A stretch of 41,326 nucleotides of DNA from positions 1 to 41,326 of the forward strand of contig JAILHY010000001.1 of the NCBI GenBank assembly GCA_024695575.1, read 5' to 3'. Within the stretch, counting starts at the first letter, position 1; each line of letters opens with the position of its first letter. A program made the translations under genes and the position numbers. The notes beneath the pieces were generated by a model. That model made no database searches and was not told the DNA's origin. It saw nothing but the letters and a program-made list of their open reading frames with translations. Source of the DNA: Lachnospiraceae bacterium. GTDB lineage: Bacteria; Bacillota; Clostridia; Lachnospirales; Lachnospiraceae. Shown piece by piece: positions 18,250 to 27,041 of the stretch.

Positions 18250-18915
18250 ATGAGTATCAAAGAAATAATCAAGAAATCAGTTCTGGAAAATTTCACCAAC
18301 AATAATTTCTCTGTGAAAGAGATCTTCTTTCTCATGGCGGTTTCGGCCTTACTTGGACTGTTTATATACCTTGTCTACCGCCTGGTAACAAGCAGAGGAT
18401 TTTATTCCAAGGCCTTCAGCGTGTCCCTTATAGTCCTTGGAATCATTACAACCGGCATCATCCTTACGATCCAGACAAGTATCGTTGTTTCTCTCGGTAT
18501 GGTGGGTGCCCTTTCAATCGTGCGTTTCAGGACAGCTGTTAAGAACCCTCTGGACCTTGTGTTTACCTTCTGGTCCATTAGCGTAGGTATCGTAGTCGGC
18601 GCGGGACTCCCTGTCGTAGCTGTCGGAATGAGCCTTGTGATCGCTATAATCCTGGTTCTTTTCCTTAATGTGTTCACGGGAAGCAAAGCCCGCCTTATTC
18701 ACGTTCGCGGTTCTTTTGACAAAGAAGCAGTAACCGAGATCGTTAAGAAATATGACAGGAATGTCAAAATACAATCTGAAAACTACATGGGCGAATCCAC
18801 TGACGTCCTGTTTCTTGTTAAGGTAAAAGAAACCGCGGACCTCATAAACGAATTACGAGGAACCGCGGGTGTAAATGCTGTTCTTTCCATAGAGCATACG
18901 GAAGGCCAGTTCTAA
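18250..18915 (+). CDS. DUF4956 family membrane protein
   Basis: Hydrophobic N-terminus and IVVSLGMVGALSIVRFRTAVKNPLDLVFTFWSISVGIVVGAG, as in DUF4956 proteins adjacent to VTC genes. Confidence 0.82.
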   Translation: MSIKEIIKKSVLENFTNNNFSVKEIFFLMAVSALLGLFIYLVYRLVTSRGFYSKAFSVSLIVLGIITTGIILTIQTSIVVSLGMVGALSIVRFRTAVKNPLDLVFTFWSISVGIVVGAGLPVVAVGMSLVIAIILVLFLNVFTGSKARLIHVRGSFDKEAVTEIVKKYDRNVKIQSENYMGESTDVLFLVKVKETADLINELRGTAGVNAVLSIEHTEGQF

Positions 18916-18926
18916 TTTGCTAAGAC

Positions 18927-20879
18927 TCAGTCCTTAAAGACCTCCAAGACTTCAGCACCTTTCTTTACGAATGCGATAAATTCGCTGATCTCGGCATGGA
19001 CATCAACGTAGGTGCCGCCTGCATATTCTTTTCCATCTTTAGTAAGGATCCACTCCCCATCGGGCAGATAGACTTTGCGGTTTGTCTGTCCTTTTTTAAC
19101 GATCGGAGCAAAAAGAATGTCGTCTCCAAACATATACTGATCGCCGGTCTTGTAGCATTCCTTATCCTCGGGATAGTTAAAGAACATGGGACGCATAACG
19201 GGATAGCCCTTCGCCGAAGCGATGTCCATGTATTTGCTGATATAAGGGATCAGGCGATAACGGAGTTTAACGATCTTTGAAAGAATCGCAAAGTTTTCTT
19301 CTCCAAAGCTCCAAAGCTCGTTGTCACCGCCTGTGGGCTCCTTAATGTCTCTCGTTCTGTCGTGACCGTCGCGGGATCCGTGAAGTCGCATAACCGGGCT
19401 GAACAGTCCGTACTGGAACCAGCGAACAATAAGCTCCTTAAAGTAGTCTGTTTCGATATTTCCGCCATAGAATCCGCCGATATCCGTATTCCACCAGGGG
19501 ATTCCGCACATGGCCATGTTAAGACCCGACTTAACCTGCTCTTCCAGACTTTCAAAGGTTGAAAGAACATCTCCGGACCAGACAAGAGCACCAAATCTCT
19601 GCGCTCCTGTGTAGGCTGCTCTTGTAAGGGTGATTATATCTTCTCTGCCCATTTCCTTTAAGCCGTCGTAAGCAAGCTTAGCGTAATAATAAGGGTAGAT
19701 AAGGGCAACTTCGTCGCCACGCCCCGCATACATTATAAGGTTATCGAAATGCTCCGGATGGATCTCGGGCTCAGCTTCGTCAAACCAGAGTCCGTCTACA
19801 CCGTTATCGATATAGTTTTCTTTTAGCTTGCTGAATACATACTTACGGGTCTCTGGATTGGTAGGGTCGATCTCAGCCTGAGGGCCGTAGAATTCAAACA
19901 CGCGATTACAGCCTGAAGCGGTACGCAAAAGCATGTTGTGCTCAAGCATATAGCGATAATTCTCGCTGTGCTCGTTGATGGTGGGCCACATGCTGACTAT
20001 GAGCTTGATGCCCATGCTGTGGAGTTCATCCGCCATGGCCTTGGGATCGGGCCAATACTTGGGATCAAACTTGTAATCCCCCTGCTCGGTCCAGTGGAAA
20101 TAGTCAACTATAATGGCAGAAACCGGTATTCCAAGTTCTTTATACTTTCTTGCTACTCTCAAGACTTCGTCCTGAGTCTCGTACCTTAACCTGCACTGCC
20201 AGAATCCCATACCCCATTCGGGCATCTTGGGCGCGTGTCCCGTAAGATCGGAAAGCTTAGAGGAAACCTCCGCAGGCTTACCGAGCATGACTACGAAATC
20301 TATACCCTTAGTGCAGTCACTCTTCCATCTTGTTCTGTTCATTCCAAGCTCAACAGTTCCCGTTGAAGGAAGATTCCAGAGAAATCCGTATCCGAGAGAG
20401 GAATATACAAAAGGAACGCTTGCCTTGGTATTAAGGTGATGAAGGTCAACGGTACAGCCTTTCTTGCTGTATACGTTCATGCGCTCATGTCCGAGACCGA
20501 AGAATTCCTCATCCTCCTTGGGCTCAAAGGTAACACGGGCTTTCCAGAGATTGCTTCCGATGCTGCGATAATTTCTAAAGGAATATCCGAAGGTCTGCTC
20601 AGGCTGTTCCCTGAGGATTTCCCGTTCTCCGTCAAAGAAAGTGAGTTTTCCGTTATCATCCATTCGAACCTTTAAGTTACCTGTTGAAAGCCACACGCTC
20701 TTACCGTCAGTCCAGGTTCCCGCAGGCATTTTCTTTGGCTCCATGGTCCAGTTTTCATCGGGAAGCGTAGAAGAAGCCGTGGCTCTGAACCTTATACAAC
20801 CCTCATGGACGGCGCTTATCTCGCCTATTTCGCCTTCTCTTATAAAAGTGACCCTGTTGTTTTCACACTTAAATTCCAT
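18927..20879 (-). CDS. Glycoside hydrolase family 31 (alpha-xylosidase/alpha-glucosidase-like)
   Basis: VDGLWFDEAEPE nucleophile region, GFWQCRLRY, WWNTDIGGFYGG, FSPVMRLHGSRDGHDR. Confidence 0.92.
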   Translation of the reverse strand: MEFKCENNRVTFIREGEIGEISAVHEGCIRFRATASSTLPDENWTMEPKKMPAGTWTDGKSVWLSTGNLKVRMDDNGKLTFFDGEREILREQPEQTFGYSFRNYRSIGSNLWKARVTFEPKEDEEFFGLGHERMNVYSKKGCTVDLHHLNTKASVPFVYSSLGYGFLWNLPSTGTVELGMNRTRWKSDCTKGIDFVVMLGKPAEVSSKLSDLTGHAPKMPEWGMGFWQCRLRYETQDEVLRVARKYKELGIPVSAIIVDYFHWTEQGDYKFDPKYWPDPKAMADELHSMGIKLIVSMWPTINEHSENYRYMLEHNMLLRTASGCNRVFEFYGPQAEIDPTNPETRKYVFSKLKENYIDNGVDGLWFDEAEPEIHPEHFDNLIMYAGRGDEVALIYPYYYAKLAYDGLKEMGREDIITLTRAAYTGAQRFGALVWSGDVLSTFESLEEQVKSGLNMAMCGIPWWNTDIGGFYGGNIETDYFKELIVRWFQYGLFSPVMRLHGSRDGHDRTRDIKEPTGGDNELWSFGEENFAILSKIVKLRYRLIPYISKYMDIASAKGYPVMRPMFFNYPEDKECYKTGDQYMFGDDILFAPIVKKGQTNRKVYLPDGEWILTKDGKEYAGGTYVDVHAEISEFIAFVKKGAEVLEVFKD

Positions 20880-20889
20880 AATCGTCCCC

Positions 20890-21654
20890 CTAATTTGCTT
20901 TGTTTGCGTTCTGTATGTAGTCAGAATAGCTCATTCCGGCGTATTTCTTAAAGCATCGACCGAAATAATTGGGATCGGGAATCCCTACCTCTGAGGAAGT
21001 TATGAACATCTTGGTTCCCTTGCTGGCTAAACTTATGGCATGCTCCATTCGGCACTCTGTCAGATATTCTACAAAGTTCTTACCCGTTTCCTGCTTGAAG
21101 CGCCTTGACAAATAGCTTGCACTGAATCCAAACTCCCCTGCTATGAAAGCAAGGTTAAGCTTTGAATCCTTATAGTTGTTCTCTATGTAATTCTTGATCC
21201 TGTCCATGGAGTTTTCTTCGGAAGAATCCGTTTCGGCCTCTCCACGGTCGTAATCCACTCTTTCGCCTTCTTTTTCAAGCTTGTTCTTTGCTTTCTCCAG
21301 AACCTCGTTGATCTCGGCTCTGACCATGGGCTTGAGCATATACTCAAAAACCGGAAGGCTTACGCATTTCCTTGCATATTCGAACTGATCGATGGCCGTC
21401 ATGATAATAAAGATAAGCCCGGGATAGCGCTCCGATGCGGTTTCCGTAAACTCTATGCCGTTCATGAAAGGCATTGAAATATCCACAAAAACGATATCGG
21501 GCCTCATATCATCTATTACGTTGATGGCCTCGATTCCGCTTGCAGCCTCTCCCACAAATTCCATGTTAAGGCTGTCCCAGTTAATTAGCCCTTTAAGGAG
21601 ATTTCGCGCCGACTGTTCGTCGTCAATTATCATAACCTTATATCTGTCACCCAT
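20890..21654 (-). CDS. AraC-type response regulator (YesN-like)
   Basis: Receiver YKVMIIDDEQSARNLL...PDIVFVDISMPFMNGIEF; C-terminal AraC HTH FSASYLSRRFKQETGKNFVEYLTECRMEHA. Confidence 0.93.
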   Translation of the reverse strand: MGDRYKVMIIDDEQSARNLLKGLINWDSLNMEFVGEAASGIEAINVIDDMRPDIVFVDISMPFMNGIEFTETASERYPGLIFIIMTAIDQFEYARKCVSLPVFEYMLKPMVRAEINEVLEKAKNKLEKEGERVDYDRGEAETDSSEENSMDRIKNYIENNYKDSKLNLAFIAGEFGFSASYLSRRFKQETGKNFVEYLTECRMEHAISLASKGTKMFITSSEVGIPDPNYFGRCFKKYAGMSYSDYIQNANKAN

Positions 21655-21657
21655 ACC

Positions 21658-23427
21658 CTACTCCCGTCTTGGAATTATGAATTCTATCTCCGTATATTCC
21701 CCAACTTCACTTCTGATCCTTACTACATCCCGCTTTCCGCAGAAATACCTGATCCTCTCAACGGTTCCCCACAAACCGAAGCTTTCGGAAGGAACTCCGC
21801 CCGGTTCAAGCTCTTCTCCGGTGTCCCCGGCCATTACTTTTTCAATCTGCTCCTCCGTCATTCCGACACCGGTATCTCTGACCCAGATATGCAGATCATC
21901 GACTATAATTCTGCTCTTTATGGTAATGGTTCCTTTTTCACCCGTAAGCCTGATTCCGTGGTAGATACTGTTTTCAACGATTGGCTGTAAGATAAGCTTA
22001 GGAATTATGAAGGATTTCGTTTCCTCCTCGATATCATACTCATCTTCAATGATATCGCCGTATCGAAGTTTCTGAAGAGAAAGATAATCTTTAACGATAT
22101 TGATCTCTCTTTCGAAAGGAATCTCTCTGTCGCCCTTGCTTAAGAAGTTTCGATAGAAACTGCCCAAAGTCTCAAGCGCCGAATGAACGTTATCTGCCCC
22201 CGCATCCATCGCAAGATAACCGATGGTTTCCAGTGAATTATAAAGAAAATGGGGCTTTATCTGTTCGTGAAGCACTCGCATTTCGGCTCGCCTGATGGTC
22301 TGCTCGTTCTCAAGGAGCTTTGAAAAGAGGGAGTTGACCCTCTCAACCATTCCGTTGTAGGAATCCTTCAAAAGACCGATCTCGTTATCAGGAATGGCTA
22401 TATCGATCTGCTCCAGGCGCCCTGTTTCTTTATTATGGTGCATTGCCTTGGTAAGCTCTGTGATAGGCGTTGTAACATTCTTTGTAAGATAGGTACCCGC
22501 AAGTATCAGGATAAAAAGAAATGTAAATATGATGGCCGTCAGTACCTTAACCGCCTCGAACATTACAAATTCGGTACCGATCTCCGAAGCGTAGGCGATT
22601 ATAATTGGCGTATTCTTGACCCTGCAGGCTGAGATCATAAGCTTGGATACTCTGCCGCGGATCATCTCGTGCTTGATCTCCTCCGTATATTCCGAAGGAT
22701 TTAAGTATTGCTGTAAGTCCCTGTTTCCCGAAAGAAAGAGCCCGTCTTCCGATATGGCAATAAGGTTCTTTCCGCCGATAACGTCGATCTTTCTTGCAAT
22801 GCTCGTATCGAGGATATTAAGGAACATGGTTCCTAACTTTTCCTGGGACTGAATGTCATATATCGTTCGCCCGATACTCACAAGGGGCGTTCCGTTTCTT
22901 TTGATTATAGCGCCGTTTCCGTTGATGGAATATGCCGCGCCACCCATTCGTTCACTGATGTCTTCAAGCCACTCCGGATCTTCCATCCTGGCAAGATTTA
23001 AGTCATATATATCGCGGCTTGTGTTGATATAAAGCCCGTCATTTCGAAAAGCAAAAACCGAATCCACCATGGTGGTTATATTGAGTGTGGCAAGTATACT
23101 GTATCTTGCTTTGTTTCGTAAGACCGCATCCACATCGCTTGCATCCGCCTTAAGGTACTCCACCAGATCCTCGTCGATCATCATGAGTCTGGATAGTTCC
23201 TTGTATTTCTCGATCTCTCCGCTTATGCCGTCTTCCAGAGCGTTTAAGGTTCTCTCAGCTTCGTTGTTGATGGTCTTAAGTCTTTCCTGCCTGACCAGAT
23301 ACAATACAGCAATAAAAAAAGAAACCGCCATTACAACGACAATGAGACCCATGATCAGCCTCAGTCCCGTAACAAGAGATTTCATTCCGTCAATTTTCGG
23401 TGCCTTAGTTTCCGATGTTTTCCTCAT
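21658..23427 (-). CDS. Sensor histidine kinase (YesM-like)
   Basis: LHEQIKPHFLYNSLETIGYLAM, LILQPIVENSIYHGIR, VRDTGVGMTEEQ; N-terminal TM/sensor/HAMP layout. Confidence 0.93.
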   Translation of the reverse strand: MRKTSETKAPKIDGMKSLVTGLRLIMGLIVVVMAVSFFIAVLYLVRQERLKTINNEAERTLNALEDGISGEIEKYKELSRLMMIDEDLVEYLKADASDVDAVLRNKARYSILATLNITTMVDSVFAFRNDGLYINTSRDIYDLNLARMEDPEWLEDISERMGGAAYSINGNGAIIKRNGTPLVSIGRTIYDIQSQEKLGTMFLNILDTSIARKIDVIGGKNLIAISEDGLFLSGNRDLQQYLNPSEYTEEIKHEMIRGRVSKLMISACRVKNTPIIIAYASEIGTEFVMFEAVKVLTAIIFTFLFILILAGTYLTKNVTTPITELTKAMHHNKETGRLEQIDIAIPDNEIGLLKDSYNGMVERVNSLFSKLLENEQTIRRAEMRVLHEQIKPHFLYNSLETIGYLAMDAGADNVHSALETLGSFYRNFLSKGDREIPFEREINIVKDYLSLQKLRYGDIIEDEYDIEEETKSFIIPKLILQPIVENSIYHGIRLTGEKGTITIKSRIIVDDLHIWVRDTGVGMTEEQIEKVMAGDTGEELEPGGVPSESFGLWGTVERIRYFCGKRDVVRIRSEVGEYTEIEFIIPRRE

Positions 23428-23543
23428 ACCGCTCTATACCCCGTATTGTTATTTTACCATTCTTTTTCCTTAAATACAAATATGGGAACGTGACTAGCAC
23501 GTCCCCACATTCGAAGGAAATATGAAAAAAAGAGGAAAATTGA

Positions 23544-24458
23544 TTATCCTTTTACGGCACCGACCATGAAACTTTCCTGGATCTTACGGCTCATGAACAC
23601 GTAAGTCACAAGCATGGGGAAGGTTGCAAGCACAAGACCCGCACCAACGAGACCCCAGTCGGTAATATTGCTGCCCTTAAGGTTTGATACAAATACGGGC
23701 AGAGTATAGTGCGCTTCATCTCCGAATACGCTGGCAAACATGAACTCATTCCAGCACTGAAGGAAGATGTAGATACCCATTGTAGCAAGTGCGGGACGCA
23801 TAAGAGGCACTGTAATGTGGAAGAAAGTACCCCAGAGACCGCAGCCGTCTATACAAGCGGATTCGTCCAATTCCTTTGGAATATCGTTCATAAATCCCGT
23901 ACATACCATGATTGCCATGGATAGCGAAAATGCTGCGTAAGGGATTATCAAAGCGCTGTAACTTCTTAACATTCCCATGTTGCTGCATGCCGAGTAGATC
24001 GGATAAAGGGCAACGTGCATGGGGATTGTGATACCGAGCATGAAAATGCTGTTTAATGTCTTACGGCCTTTCCATACGATACGGGTAATGGCGTAAGTAG
24101 CCATAAGTGCAGCAAGCAGTGAGATCACTATGGTTGCCACGGCGATGATAACACTGTTGGTAAAGCACTTTTCAAGTCCGCCGTTTGCAAAGAAATGTCT
24201 TGCCGGCGGCTCACCCGTTTTCTTTCCCATTCCGAAAACTCTTGTGTAGTTGCTCCAGAGCCATTCCTTGGGAAGACCGATAACGTTGCTTCCCGTGATC
24301 TCAAGGGAGCTTTTCAGTGAAAAAGTAAACAGGTAGTAAAGAGGGAACAAGTCGATAAGGAGCCAAAGTATAAGACCGATGTAGATCAGAACTTTAACAA
24401 ACTTATTCGTTTTCTGTACACTATACATTTCAGGATTGAAAGACTCATTTTTTGCCAT
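23544..24458 (-). CDS. Carbohydrate ABC transporter permease (MalG/UgpE-like)
   Basis: EAA loop ELDESACIDGCGLWGTFFHITVPLMRPAL; six TM segments. Confidence 0.93.
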   Translation of the reverse strand: MAKNESFNPEMYSVQKTNKFVKVLIYIGLILWLLIDLFPLYYLFTFSLKSSLEITGSNVIGLPKEWLWSNYTRVFGMGKKTGEPPARHFFANGGLEKCFTNSVIIAVATIVISLLAALMATYAITRIVWKGRKTLNSIFMLGITIPMHVALYPIYSACSNMGMLRSYSALIIPYAAFSLSMAIMVCTGFMNDIPKELDESACIDGCGLWGTFFHITVPLMRPALATMGIYIFLQCWNEFMFASVFGDEAHYTLPVFVSNLKGSNITDWGLVGAGLVLATFPMLVTYVFMSRKIQESFMVGAVKG

Positions 24459-25335
24459 ACGGATCTCTCTCCTTAAATAACCAGTTTATGAGGATAGCAA
24501 AAGCGAAGCACATGATGATCATGATCACGGCGATGGCACTAGCTATACCTCCCGAATTGTTAAAAGCGTACCGTACGAGCAGTAAACTCGGAACCTTGTA
24601 GGAGCAGTTATATGCGTCCTTGGCAAATACCTTGATAAGGTCGTATGACTTAAGGGATCCGGTTATTGCAAAAATGATACTTACTTTCAGGATAGGCTTA
24701 ATGATGGGGATGACGATATAACGGTTAACCTGTCCGTCTGTAGCTCCGTCAAGCATGGCTGCTTCACGTAATTCCGTTGAAACACCCTTAACACCCGCAT
24801 ACATAAGCAACATGTGATATCCCACGTACTGCCAGATGGTAGGAATGAATACGGCCAGCAATGCCGTTTTCTTGTTTCCCAAAAGTCCTTCCGGGGGAAG
24901 TCCTGTCCAGTGGAAGTATTCAAAAGCCTTGGTAATAAGGCCGTAAATGGGATTATATATTTTCTCCCACAGCATACCGATAACAACCGCAGAAATAAGA
25001 ACGGGCATAAAATACACTGAGAGATAGAAGCGTTCGCCTTTAATTCCTTTACCAAGCATCAAAGCAAGTCCCAAAGAAAGGGGAAGCTGGATAAAGACTG
25101 ACAGTGCAGCAAGGATCAGCGCATTTCGCACCGCTGTTCCAAAATCGTACTGCGAATTAAACAGATCGATGTAGTTTTGTAATCCAACGAACTGTCCCGG
25201 ATCATTAAAGCTTCTGTACTCGTAGAGGCTGTGATGAACTGATGCGACTATGGGGTAAACAAGCACACCTACAAAAAGCAAGAGGGCCGGGAGCAGAAAT
25301 AGAAATACTGTAACGTTTTGATGTTTTCTATGCAT
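24445..25335 (-). CDS. Sugar ABC transporter permease (MalF/UgpA-like)
   Basis: ELREAAMLDGATDGQVNRYIVIPIIKPIL; hydrophobic N-terminus LFLLPALLLFVGVLVYPIV. Confidence 0.93.
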   Translation of the reverse strand: MHRKHQNVTVFLFLLPALLLFVGVLVYPIVASVHHSLYEYRSFNDPGQFVGLQNYIDLFNSQYDFGTAVRNALILAALSVFIQLPLSLGLALMLGKGIKGERFYLSVYFMPVLISAVVIGMLWEKIYNPIYGLITKAFEYFHWTGLPPEGLLGNKKTALLAVFIPTIWQYVGYHMLLMYAGVKGVSTELREAAMLDGATDGQVNRYIVIPIIKPILKVSIIFAITGSLKSYDLIKVFAKDAYNCSYKVPSLLLVRYAFNNSGGIASAIAVIMIIMCFAFAILINWLFKERDPYGKK

Positions 25336-25363
25336 GACATTTCCTTCCGGATGAGAATACTCT

Positions 25364-25412
25364 CAAAAAAACGGCCTTTCCCATCCCATAGGGGAGACAC
25401 GGGAAAGGCCGT
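25364..25412 (-). terminator. Strong hairpin + U-tract between SBP and permease genes
   Basis: Reverse strand ACGGCCTTTCCC ... GGGAAAGGCCGT followed by TTTTTT; 12-bp perfect stem. Confidence 0.88.
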
Positions 25413-25445
25413 AAATACTTCATAAGTTAACCGATCAGACGGTTG

Positions 25446-26798
25446 TTATCTGATAGCACCCTTTAACTCGTTGATGAAGCCCTGTCCGTCAAGGTCCTTA
25501 CCATAAACCTTAGCAACTGCATCAAGGTAAGGCTGCTTCTCAACTGCGCTCATAGCGGTATCACCGAAGAGAACGTAAGAATCTGCCTTAGCACAGATCT
25601 CTGCTACAGCCTGGGTAAGAGGATTGATGGAGCTTGTGTCACCGTAAGGTGTCCATGCGGGAAGTCCGCAACCATCAAGGTAACCATAGTGGCAGATAAG
25701 TCTGCCAAGGTCTGCTGCGTACTTAGCAGCGAGCTCAGCATTGGGTGAAGAAGCAGATACTGCAAGAGTATCGGAAGGTCCACCGATGAGCTGTCCAAGC
25801 TTAGACTTGGAAGAATCGATTACAGGGAACTCAGTAACTTTAACCTTGTCACCAAAGCCGCCTTCAGCCTTGGAGAAGTCTGCACAGTTCCAGGTACCGT
25901 TCTGATAGAAAGCTGTTCTTCCGTTGATGAAATTAGCCTTAACATCGTCGTTGGGAAGAGAAGCGCCTGCGGGATCGAAGTAACCCTTGTCGATCCAGCT
26001 CTGGAAAAGATCTACAGCCTTAGCAACGTCAGCGTTGTCGTAGGAAGCTCTTCCAAGGAACATATCGTTAAGAGTAGCAGAACCGATGCTCTTCTGGATG
26101 ATGGGCTCAAGATACTCGGTTACACACCAGGTCTCACCACCTGCACATCCGAAAGGAATGATTCCCTTAGCAACAAGATCATCACAGCACTTTACGAGTT
26201 CGTCGTAGTTCTCGGGAACCTTATCCCAACCTGCCTGAGCAAGGAGATCCATGTTAGCGAAAAGAGCAACGATGTTCATGGTTGTAGGAACGCCGTAGTG
26301 CTTTCCGTCATATGTGGTGTTACCAAGCATGTTCTCAGGAAGTTCGCCGCTGTCAACGAAAGGCTTAAGAGTATCGTCGAGGCAGTAAACCTTACCCTGG
26401 TTTACGAAATCTCCGAGGTATGCGCATGCCCATGTGAAGAAGATATCGGGTACTTCGTTAGCTGCCATAGCAGCTGCGATCTTGGTCTTGTATGTTTCGT
26501 TTTCGATTGCTTCCCATTCAAGTTCAACGTTGGGATAAAGAGTCTTCATCTCTTCGATTGCTTTGACATAGGAATCATGGTTACTGTCGGCTTCCGTAGC
26601 TATGCACCACATTGTGAGCTTAACCTTTTCATCGGAGCTTGTAGCCTCGGTTGAGTTGCTTTCAGCCTTTGTTTCTGTCTTGGTTTCGGTCTTACTAGCG
26701 GTAGAAGCAGGTGTGGATGTCTTCGTCTCGCCACAACCAACCATAGCAAGAGTCATAACTCCTGCCAGCAGCACTGCTGCCAAACGTTTGATTTTCAT
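25446..26798 (-). CDS. Extracellular solute-binding lipoprotein, family 1 (sugar ABC transporter)
   Basis: Signal/lipobox MKIKRLAAVLLAGVMTLAMVGCGETKTS; KVKLTMWCIATEAD...; start trimmed to ATG 26798 after AGGAGGACAG. Confidence 0.93.
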   Translation of the reverse strand: MKIKRLAAVLLAGVMTLAMVGCGETKTSTPASTASKTETKTETKAESNSTEATSSDEKVKLTMWCIATEADSNHDSYVKAIEEMKTLYPNVELEWEAIENETYKTKIAAAMAANEVPDIFFTWACAYLGDFVNQGKVYCLDDTLKPFVDSGELPENMLGNTTYDGKHYGVPTTMNIVALFANMDLLAQAGWDKVPENYDELVKCCDDLVAKGIIPFGCAGGETWCVTEYLEPIIQKSIGSATLNDMFLGRASYDNADVAKAVDLFQSWIDKGYFDPAGASLPNDDVKANFINGRTAFYQNGTWNCADFSKAEGGFGDKVKVTEFPVIDSSKSKLGQLIGGPSDTLAVSASSPNAELAAKYAADLGRLICHYGYLDGCGLPAWTPYGDTSSINPLTQAVAEICAKADSYVLFGDTAMSAVEKQPYLDAVAKVYGKDLDGQGFINELKGAIR

Positions 26799-26868
26799 AA
26801 TCTGTCCTCCTAATAGCATATATGGGCTACCCCCACTGGTTTGAAAGTTTTGTCACTTTCTGATGTGA

Positions 26869-26896
26869 GTATAGAAGAACTTTTGAGCATAGTGAA
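26869..26896 (-). promoter_or_regulatory. Possible promoter of SBP-permease operon
   Basis: Reverse strand TTCACT - 17 bp - TATACT about 70 nt before the ATG. Confidence 0.4.
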
Positions 26897-26987
26897 TGGA
26901 AAAATTTTACTTCACCAAGCAGATTTTTTACCTTTTACACATATAATTTACGGAAACCGTTTTTTCTTTGTGCAAAATGATAGGCAT

Positions 26988-27020
26988 AAAAATCCCCTCT
27001 TTTAAAAACCAAAAGAGGGG
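26988..27020 (-). terminator. Rho-independent terminator after TPM-domain gene
   Basis: Reverse strand CCCCTCTTTT-GGTTTTT-AAAAGAGGGG then ATTTTTA. Confidence 0.82.
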
Positions 27021-27041
27021 GTGTGTAAGAAACTGTTATTT

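Noticed and set aside
21455-21964. 169-aa plus-strand ORF
   Set aside because: Antisense shadow of YesN/YesM-like genes.
26948-26966. Catabolite-response (cre)-like palindrome GGAAACCGTTTTTTC
   Set aside because: Matches the cre consensus only partly and lies about 150 bp upstream of the SBP start; too weak to call.
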